From contig JAITFA010000103.1 in NCBI GenBank assembly GCA_031281685.1, positions 1 to 8,473 of the forward strand: a stretch of DNA of 8,473 bases, written 5' to 3'. The position numbers and the translations under genes were made by a program. The notes under the pieces were generated by a model that was given only the letters and a program-made list of their open reading frames with translations, ran no database searches and was not told where the DNA came from. Numbering within the stretch: the first letter of the stretch is position 1; each line of letters opens with the position of its first letter. Shown here one piece after another: positions 1 through 5,458 of the stretch. The DNA is from Treponema sp. Its GTDB lineage: Bacteria; Spirochaetota; Spirochaetia; Treponematales; Breznakiellaceae.

Positions 1-279
1 GGCGTCTGCGTCTCTGACACCGCTGACTAGGTCTCTGCCCCCGACGTCTGCGTCTCTGGCACCGCTGACTAGGTCTCTGCCCCCGACGTCTGCGTCTCTG
101 ACACCGCTGACTAGGTCTCTGACACCGGCGCCTGCATCTCTGGCACCACCGCCTGCGTCTCTGGCACTACTGTCTGTGGCACCGACATCGGCGCTTGACA
201 CCGCTGCTTAGGTCTCTGGCACCATCGCCTGTGTCTCTGCCCCCGCTGCTTAGGTCTCTGGCACCGCTGACTAGGTCTC
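1..279. repeat. Degenerate 21-bp tandem repeat (minisatellite), partly 42-bp higher order
   Basis: Units of 21 bp start with GTCTCTG and commonly end GACTAG or GTCTGC. Full units begin at 10, 31, 52, 73, 94, 115, 136, 157, 212, 233 and 254. A 34-bp irregular segment (178-211) interrupts the array, and a truncated unit begins at 275. The 42-bp blocks 10-51 and 52-93 differ at one base, which points to recent duplication. The period is a multiple of three, so long open frames appear on both strands: plus frame 2 is open from the left edge to a TAG at 209-211 (Ser/Leu/Pro/Thr-rich), and a minus frame is open from about 207 to the left edge (a seven-residue pattern starting Arg-Asp). Neither has a visible ribosome-binding site or a recognisable domain, so no gene is called. 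The remainder up to 381 is the leader of the next gene. Confidence 0.88.
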
Positions 280-316
280 GAATCGCTGTCTTGCGCTCAA
301 AGAACTTCAAAGATCG

Positions 317-346
317 CTGTTATTTTTTTCCACGATGAAGTATACT
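317..346 (+). promoter_or_regulatory. Candidate sigma-70-type promoter for the paaK operon
   Basis: TATACT at 341-346 is a good -10 element. The best -35 at workable spacing is CTGTTA at 317-322 (18-bp spacer), which is weak. The site lies 35 bp upstream of the paaK start, in AT-rich DNA that contrasts with the GC-richer repeats before it. The start site is inferred only. Confidence 0.45.
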
Positions 347-381
347 TTTACTACTAAACTAAAAAGGGATGGTTTATAACC

Positions 382-1683
382 ATGATTTTTAACCCTGAAT
401 ATGAGTCTATGGACGAGGCGGCGAGGAAGAAGCTCCAGCTTGCCCGTCTGAAGAATCTCGTGGAAACGCTCTATGAAGCGGTTCCGTTCTACCGGCAACG
501 GATTGATGAGAAGGGCTTGAAGCCCCGCGACATTCATTCCCTTGAGGATATTGCTCTTTTGCCCTTCACCACGAAGGACGACCTGCGCGAGACCTTTCCT
601 TATGGTCTGCTGGCCTGTCCGCAGGCGGAGATTGAGGAGATTCACATGTCCTCTGGCACGACCGGGGTACCGGTGGTGGATGCCTATACCAATAAGGACC
701 TTGAAATCTGGAGTGAGGCGATGGCGCGAACCCTTGCGGGCGCGGGCGGTACCCGTAACGACACGGTGCAGAACTGTTACGGTTATGGCCTTTTCACGGG
801 CGGGCTTGGCGCGCACTATGGGGCAAAGAAGCTGGGGGCAAACGTGATCCCCATGTCAGCCGGAAACACGGAGCGTCAGCTTATGGTGATGCGGTCGTTT
901 GGTTCAACCATTCTCACCTGTACTCCGTCTTACGCGCTCTTCATGGCAGAGGAAGCTGCGGAAGCGGGCATTGATCTCAAAAAGCTGCCTATAAACAAGG
1001 GCTGTTTCGGGGCGGAGCCGTGGAGCGAGAATATGCGCCGTGAGATCGAGGAACGTTACGGCATGAACGCCTATGACATCTATGGTCTCACCGAGATCAT
1101 TGGTCCAGGTGTGGCGTTTGAGTGCGAAGCCAAAGACGGCTTGCATATCAACGAAGACCTTTTTTACCCGGAAGTCATTGATCCGGAAACAGGCAAGCCG
1201 CTTCCTGATGGCGAAAAAGGCGAGTTAGTCTTCACCACGCTTACCAAAGAAGGCACGCCGCTCCTCCGCTACCGGACACGGGACGTTACCTTTTTGCGGC
1301 GAGACCACTGCTCCTGCGGCAGAACAACAGTACGCATGAACCGGCTCTTTGGCCGCACCGACGATATGCTTATCATTCGGGGCGTCAATGTGTTCCCCAG
1401 CCAGATCGAGCAGGCGCTCATCGAGATCGAAGGCACGGATCCGCACTACCTCATTATCGTGAATCGCGGGCCGACTCATCTTGACGAGGTTGAGCTACAG
1501 GTTGAGGTGAAGAAGGAAGTTTTCAGCGATGAAACCCGCAACCTTGAGGAATTGCGACGCAAGATCGAGAATGTGATGAAGTCAAAGCTCATGATCGGGG
1601 TGAAGGTTAAACTCGTGGAACCCAAGACCATTGAGCGGTCTATGGGTAAATCCAAGCGGGTGATTGATAACCGCAAGATATAG
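382..1683 (+). CDS. paaK: Phenylacetate-CoA ligase (aryl-acetate:CoA ligase, AMP-forming)
   Basis: A 433-residue member of the adenylate-forming superfamily, at the usual PaaK length. It should activate phenylacetate or a related aromatic acid with ATP and CoA in the cytoplasm. The ATP-binding loop SSGTTG is at residues 90-95, YGLTE (adenine pocket) at 234-238, YRTRD at 297-301, GRTDDM followed by the hinge-region RGVNVFPSQ at 324-341, and the C-terminal lysine-bearing MGKSKR at 421-426. Two cysteines in CSCGRT (310-315) fit the Cys-x-Cys feature common in this family. The chosen ATG gives the family's standard opening ([10 protein letters not shown]), and a GGATGG-like Shine-Dalgarno sits about 9 nt upstream. 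The next gene starts 9 nt after the stop, and paaK-ACT pairs are common in anaerobes, often near indolepyruvate:ferredoxin oxidoreductase genes. No such gene is visible here, so the substrate (phenylacetate, indoleacetate or another aryl acid) is not settled. Confidence 0.95.
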   Translation: MIFNPEYESMDEAARKKLQLARLKNLVETLYEAVPFYRQRIDEKGLKPRDIHSLEDIALLPFTTKDDLRETFPYGLLACPQAEIEEIHMSSGTTGVPVVDAYTNKDLEIWSEAMARTLAGAGGTRNDTVQNCYGYGLFTGGLGAHYGAKKLGANVIPMSAGNTERQLMVMRSFGSTILTCTPSYALFMAEEAAEAGIDLKKLPINKGCFGAEPWSENMRREIEERYGMNAYDIYGLTEIIGPGVAFECEAKDGLHINEDLFYPEVIDPETGKPLPDGEKGELVFTTLTKEGTPLLRYRTRDVTFLRRDHCSCGRTTVRMNRLFGRTDDMLIIRGVNVFPSQIEQALIEIEGTDPHYLIIVNRGPTHLDEVELQVEVKKEVFSDETRNLEELRRKIENVMKSKLMIGVKVKLVEPKTIERSMGKSKRVIDNRKI

Positions 1684-1692
1684 GGGGGAAAC

Positions 1693-2109
1693 ATGGCGAT
1701 ACAGCAGATATCGGTATTTCTGGAGAACAATGCGGGGCGGCTTGGCGAAGTTACGCGGGTTTTGGCGAGCGCTGGGGTGAACATGCGCGCCATCAGTATC
1801 GCGGATACGGCTGACTTTGGCATTCTGCGGCTCATTGTCAACAATAATGACAAAGCGATCAAAGCTCTGAGTGCCGCGGGCTTTACCTCGCGGGAAACAA
1901 GCGTGGCGGCTGTTGAGATCGAGGACTTGCCGGGCAGTCTCGCGCAGGTACTGGAGTTGTTCCAAAAGGCAAAGGTAAACATCGAATACCTCTACGCCTC
2001 GCTTGAAGGCAGGGCGGGGAAGGCGGTAGTGTTCTTTAAACTTGCGGATCACGAAAAGGGCCTTGAGATTCTCCGGGAAAACGGCCTTTCAACAGTTGAT
2101 TCGTTCTAG
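1693..2109 (+). CDS. Tandem ACT-domain protein, partner of paaK
   Basis: A 138-residue protein made almost entirely of two ACT domains, about residues 3-68 and 70-138. Each starts with the strand-loop-helix signature: ENNAGRLGEV at 11-20 and EDLPGSLAQV at 77-86. The glycines in these loops (G15, G81) mark the usual ligand-binding and dimer interface. There is no catalytic domain, signal peptide or membrane segment. ACT domains bind small ligands, usually amino acids, so this is probably a cytoplasmic sensor or regulatory subunit. Its position directly after paaK, with a G-rich ribosome-binding site that overlaps the paaK stop codon (1683-1688), implies co-transcription and probably coupled translation. 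The family is regularly found beside phenylacetate-CoA ligases, but its exact role is not established; regulation of the ligase by an aromatic amino acid is inference. Confidence 0.9.
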   Translation: MAIQQISVFLENNAGRLGEVTRVLASAGVNMRAISIADTADFGILRLIVNNNDKAIKALSAAGFTSRETSVAAVEIEDLPGSLAQVLELFQKAKVNIEYLYASLEGRAGKAVVFFKLADHEKGLEILRENGLSTVDSF

Positions 2110-2127
2110 CAACAATAGGGGGTAAAC

Positions 2128-3615
2128 ATGAAAATCTTGATGGCCGCGAGTGAGGCGGTTCCTTTTGCCAAGACTGGTGGTCTGGCTGACGTGGTTTCCG
2201 CGCTGTCTCTCGCGCTGGCGAAGCTCGGACACGAGGTCCGAATCGCGCTTCCCCGTTACTACAGCATTGATCGCGGGCAACTTACCCAGCTCGAAGGTCC
2301 TTTGGGAGTGCCAATAGGCGGGCGGGAAGAGTGGAGCGCGGTATACACCGCTGAACTTCCGGGTTCAGTTAAAAAAAACCCTGTTCAGGTGTACTTCATC
2401 GATCACGAGCAATTTTTTGGCCGTGACGGTATCTACGGTGTTCCGTGGGAGCCGGATTTTCTGGATAACCCCCGTCGCTTCACGTTTTTTTCCCGCGCCG
2501 TGTTCCAGCTTTGCCGGAAACTCAACTGGTATCCCGAAGTGCTTCACGCGCATGACTGGCCTACGGCCCTTGTACCGGTTTTTCTGAAGTACCGGGAAAA
2601 AGGCGAGGGCTTTGTCAACACGGTTTCAGCGCTCACGATCCATAACCTAGGGTATCAGGGCATCTATAACAAGGACAATTTCTTCTACACCAATCTTGGC
2701 TGGGATGTGTTCTATAACGCGGGCTTTGATGACTGGAATATGATGAACCTGCTCAAGGCTGGTCTGAACAGCGCGGACAAGATCAACACGGTGTCTCCCA
2801 ACTATGCGCGGGAGACCCAGACCCAAGCCCACGGTTTCCGCCTTGACGGAGTGCTTCGTTACCGGAGCGCCGACTACGTTGGCATCCTCAATGGTATAGA
2901 TACCGAGGTTTGGAATCCGCAGAGTGACAAGTTTATCCCCGTGAACTACAGCGTTGTGGATATGAGCGGCAAGGCAAAGGTTAAAGCAGCCTTGCAGAAG
3001 GAATTCGGCCTTCCTGTGGAACCGGACGTTCCTCTCCTCGGCATGGTAACGCGGCTTACTGAGCAGAAGGGTGTGGGCGAAGTTTTTGGGCCTGCTTATG
3101 GTTCGGCTTGGTCTATCTGCCGTGATATGCGTATCCAGTTTGTGCTTCTTGGTTCTGGCGAGGCGTGGTGCGAGAACGAAATCAAAAGCCTTTCGTCTCG
3201 TCTGCCGAACTTTAAGGCGCAGATTGGCTATTCGGAGAAGATTAGCCACCTCATTGAGGCGGGGAGCGACTTTTTTCTCATGCCGAGCCGCTACGAACCG
3301 AGCGGCTTGAACCAGATGTACTCACTCACGTATGGGACGCTGCCTATTGTGCGGAACACCGGCGGGCTTGCGGATACGGTGCAGAACTTCAATCAGGAAA
3401 CTGGCACTGGCACCGGCTTTATGTTCGATGACCTTACCCCCTCAGCCATCTACAACACGGTTGGCTGGGCAGTCTGGGCTTACTACAACAAGCGTTCTCA
3501 GATTGAGGCCATGCGTCTTAGGGGAATGAAGCAGAATTTCTCGTGGGAAAGTTCCGCGCATCAATACATAGCCATGTACGAAAAGGCTCTCGACAAAGGC
3601 ACTTTGCGCCAGTGA
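2128..3615 (+). CDS. glgA: Glycogen (starch) synthase, GT5 family
   Basis: A 495-residue GT-B glycosyltransferase that transfers glucose from a nucleotide sugar (normally ADP-glucose) to the growing alpha-1,4-glucan. The N-terminal half carries KTGGLADV at residues 15-22 (the sugar-nucleotide contact), HAHDWPTAL at 140-148, IHNLGYQG at 171-178, and NGID followed by WNP at 255-264. The C-terminal Rossmann half carries RLTEQKG at 309-315 and the donor-site block from 386 to 414 (PSRYEPSGLNQ, then YGT, PIVR and TGGL). Length and motif order are complete for bacterial GlgA. It begins 18 nt after the ACT gene with an AGGGGGT ribosome-binding site and no promoter or terminator between, so it looks like the third gene of the operon. 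A strong hairpin follows the stop. Glycogen synthesis and aryl-CoA formation share no obvious pathway, so the linkage may be one of expression only. Confidence 0.96.
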   Translation: MKILMAASEAVPFAKTGGLADVVSALSLALAKLGHEVRIALPRYYSIDRGQLTQLEGPLGVPIGGREEWSAVYTAELPGSVKKNPVQVYFIDHEQFFGRDGIYGVPWEPDFLDNPRRFTFFSRAVFQLCRKLNWYPEVLHAHDWPTALVPVFLKYREKGEGFVNTVSALTIHNLGYQGIYNKDNFFYTNLGWDVFYNAGFDDWNMMNLLKAGLNSADKINTVSPNYARETQTQAHGFRLDGVLRYRSADYVGILNGIDTEVWNPQSDKFIPVNYSVVDMSGKAKVKAALQKEFGLPVEPDVPLLGMVTRLTEQKGVGEVFGPAYGSAWSICRDMRIQFVLLGSGEAWCENEIKSLSSRLPNFKAQIGYSEKISHLIEAGSDFFLMPSRYEPSGLNQMYSLTYGTLPIVRNTGGLADTVQNFNQETGTGTGFMFDDLTPSAIYNTVGWAVWAYYNKRSQIEAMRLRGMKQNFSWESSAHQYIAMYEKALDKGTLRQ

Positions 3616-3631
3616 GAGGATGTCTGACACT

Positions 3632-3678
3632 AAACAGAAGGCCTGAGAACTTGGTTAAGTCTCACGGCCTTCTGTTTT
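3632..3678. terminator. Bidirectional Rho-independent terminator between convergent genes
   Basis: A 17-bp stem pairs 3632-3648 with 3660-3677, with a single bulged C at 3665 and an 11-nt loop. The top strand ends in TTTT and the bottom strand in TTTAG. It lies 17 nt after the glgA stop and 23 nt before the stop of the minus-strand nucleotidase, so one structure can end both transcripts. Confidence 0.9.
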
Positions 3679-3700
3679 AGGCGTTAAGCTACGCGCCTCA

Positions 3701-5374
3701 TTACGGTGTTACACCGCCAATGATGGTTAGGCGACCATCGGTGTAGGGAATAAGCGGCCAGCCCTGCTCCTTAATGTACTGAATACTTTCAGTTATGACA
3801 AAACTGAGCAAGAGGGATGCGTTCACATACTCAATGGTTTTGGACTTAATGTCATAGCCATCGCCGCCGCCAAAGAGATAATCATTGGTAACGTAGGTGT
3901 AGATACGATTCGGATTCACCGGCGCACCGCCGATGGTGAGGTTCACAAGCTGGCCTGTCCCGCTTGTGTAGTCAATGGTGTAACGTACATCTTCGGACGC
4001 CTGGGCAAAACCGCCGGCTCCCTGGGGAATCGAGGCGATATGCTCAAAGAGTTTAATTACATCGGAGCCTTTCATGGTTCCTTTGAAGAGGTAGTTTTCA
4101 AACGGCAGGATCGTGAGAATCCGTTCCTGAGTAATGGGGCCAGCCGGAAGCGCTGCACGGATATTACCGCCATTATGGAAGGCAAAGTCAACATGCTGAT
4201 TATAGGCGATGCGGAAGTACCAAGCGCTGGCGTCAGCGATGGCGTCGCCCAAGGATGTTTCCTGATAGCGGGGAAGCCGGTTTCCAAATTCAAATGTGCC
4301 TTCGGCCTGACCGATTACGACCTTGAGAGAGGCATTTGCCTGCTCAATGTAAGAGGCAAGCATTGCCGTGATTTCCGAGTCTGGTCCAATGAGCTGGACA
4401 GGCTTCCATTCAAATTTGATAAGCTTCTTGTCCTGTATAGACAGTTTCCCCTCTCCGAGATACTTTCCAAACTCATTGGCGGTAACGATATAGGTACCAC
4501 CGACCTTGAGAGGGGTCTCAAACAGAGAATGGGAGTGTCCATCCACAATGATATCAATGCCGGGGACTGCGGCTGCCAAATCCGGCGAAGTAACATGGTC
4601 CGGCGCTTCTTTCACATCGCCAATGTGAGTAAGGCCGATAACAATATCAACCTGTTCCTGATTCCGCAGGATATCCACCATTTCCTTTGCCGCGTCAATC
4701 TCGTTGATGAAGATCAATCTCCGGTCAGGACTGGCTATGGTCAGGGTGCGAAGCGTGGTAATACCGAAAATCCCTACCTTGAATCCATCGTATTCCTTGA
4801 TAAGGTACGGATCGCTCAGGTACTGCCCGTCTGCGGTCTTAATATTCGAGGTGATAATAGGGAATTCGACGAGCTGACCTTGGCTAAGAAGTTTATCCAT
4901 ACTGCCGTCAAATTCATGGTTTCCCAATATACCCGCATCATACTTCATCATGTTGTAGGCTCGGAGGTCAGGTTCTGCGGCAAACATATTGGAAAGAGCG
5001 CTGCCAGTGTTGACATCGCCCGCGTCTAATAGGAGAACCTGGGAATTGGCGTTTCTAACGATGTTGATGTACGAGGCTCGTGTGGCAAGCCCGCCCAGAC
5101 CACCTGTCGGTAGTATGGCGCCGTGATGATCATTGGTATGAAGCAAGACCAGTTCATAAATTGGGCTTGCCTGAGTGACTGGATCCGGTTTTTCTGGAAC
5201 CAAGGCTGGAGCTGGAATCGAGGCCGCAACTGGCGGCGGAGGCGGTTGGAGTACCTGCCATCGTTGTTCCTGAAGTTTGTTAATCTCCGCCTCGGTCATC
5301 GGCATAGCAAACAGGGGCAAACTTACCAAGCACAGCAAAACCGCGGCTGATAATAACGAAGTAATACGCTTCAT
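3701..5374 (-). CDS. Secreted 5'-nucleotidase / UDP-sugar hydrolase-type metallophosphatase (UshA family)
   Basis: A 557-residue exported enzyme that should hydrolyse extracellular or periplasmic nucleotides (5'-nucleotidase, UDP-sugar or 2',3'-cyclic nucleotide activity). Residues 1-23 form a signal peptide (basic start, hydrophobic core, LFA cleavage site), and a Pro/Ala/Val linker covers about 43-68. The calcineurin-like metallophosphatase domain runs from about 72 to 325 with every dimetal motif: HTNDHHG at 79-85 (D82, H84), DAGD at 117-120, GNHEFD at 151-156 (N152 and H153), THIG at 249-252 and DGHSH at 278-282. The 5'-nucleotidase C-terminal domain runs from about 350 to 550: LGDAIADA 375-382, NGGNIR 401-406, LPFENYL 423-429 and the substrate-pocket loop NDYLFGGGDGY 497-507. 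A GGAGG ribosome-binding site lies at 5386-5390. No convincing lipobox is present, so free periplasmic location is favoured. A paralogue lies immediately upstream. The exact substrate cannot be read from the sequence. Confidence 0.93.
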   Translation of the reverse strand: MKRITSLLSAAVLLCLVSLPLFAMPMTEAEINKLQEQRWQVLQPPPPPVAASIPAPALVPEKPDPVTQASPIYELVLLHTNDHHGAILPTGGLGGLATRASYINIVRNANSQVLLLDAGDVNTGSALSNMFAAEPDLRAYNMMKYDAGILGNHEFDGSMDKLLSQGQLVEFPIITSNIKTADGQYLSDPYLIKEYDGFKVGIFGITTLRTLTIASPDRRLIFINEIDAAKEMVDILRNQEQVDIVIGLTHIGDVKEAPDHVTSPDLAAAVPGIDIIVDGHSHSLFETPLKVGGTYIVTANEFGKYLGEGKLSIQDKKLIKFEWKPVQLIGPDSEITAMLASYIEQANASLKVVIGQAEGTFEFGNRLPRYQETSLGDAIADASAWYFRIAYNQHVDFAFHNGGNIRAALPAGPITQERILTILPFENYLFKGTMKGSDVIKLFEHIASIPQGAGGFAQASEDVRYTIDYTSGTGQLVNLTIGGAPVNPNRIYTYVTNDYLFGGGDGYDIKSKTIEYVNASLLLSFVITESIQYIKEQGWPLIPYTDGRLTIIGGVTP

Positions 5375-5396
5375 AATTGAAGAATCCTCCCTAAAT

Positions 5397-5432
5397 AAAA
5401 AAAATCACGAAGGCTTTTAAGCCTTCGTGATT
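5397..5432 (-). terminator. Rho-independent terminator of the repeat-bearing nucleotidase paralogue
   Basis: A perfect 14-bp inverted repeat pairs 5403-5416 with 5419-5432. On the minus strand it is followed by eight consecutive T residues (5404-5397). It lies 15 nt after the stop of the upstream gene (5448) and ends about 7 nt before the Shine-Dalgarno of the next gene, so it separates the two minus-strand paralogues into different transcripts. Confidence 0.93.
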
Positions 5433-5458
5433 ATAATACATTGGTTGTTATTTTACAA
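5430..5458 (-). promoter_or_regulatory. Promoter for the UshA-type nucleotidase, overlapping the terminator
   Basis: On the minus strand, TTGTAA (5458-5453) and a consensus TATAAT (5435-5430) are separated by exactly 17 bp. The -35 lies within the last codons of the upstream gene, and the -10 overlaps the first arm of the terminator hairpin. A start about 7 nt beyond the -10 would fall inside that arm, so the new transcript would lack most of the first arm and could not form the terminator. Confidence 0.7.

Noticed and set aside
2..211. Partial plus-strand gene ending at TAG 209-211, or a minus-strand gene starting GTG at 201
   Set aside because: Both frames are open only because the repeat period is a multiple of three; no ribosome-binding site or domain supports either, so they are recorded only as an open question.
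1..279. CRISPR-like array
   Set aside because: The units are contiguous 21-mers with no unique spacers and with variable sequence; this is a tandem minisatellite.
369..392. Seven-codon upstream frame (ATG at 369) overlapping the paaK start, possible leader peptide
   Set aside because: The only Shine-Dalgarno-like bases directly abut its ATG, leaving no spacing; no attenuator hairpin accompanies it.
1476..2052. Long minus-strand open frames across the paaK/ACT junction
   Set aside because: They are antisense to two well-supported genes, overlap each other in different frames and encode low-complexity Ser/Arg-rich sequence without motifs.
4040..5029. A 329-codon open frame on the plus strand
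   Set aside because: It is wholly antisense to the metallophosphatase domain of the nucleotidase, shows no domain pattern and lacks a ribosome-binding site; the minus-strand gene explains the region.
5306..5374. Lipoprotein signal in the nucleotidase or its paralogue (cysteine at residue 15)
   Set aside because: The cysteine lies in the middle of the hydrophobic core with LL before it, not the small residues of a lipobox; a signal-peptidase I site after LFA fits better.
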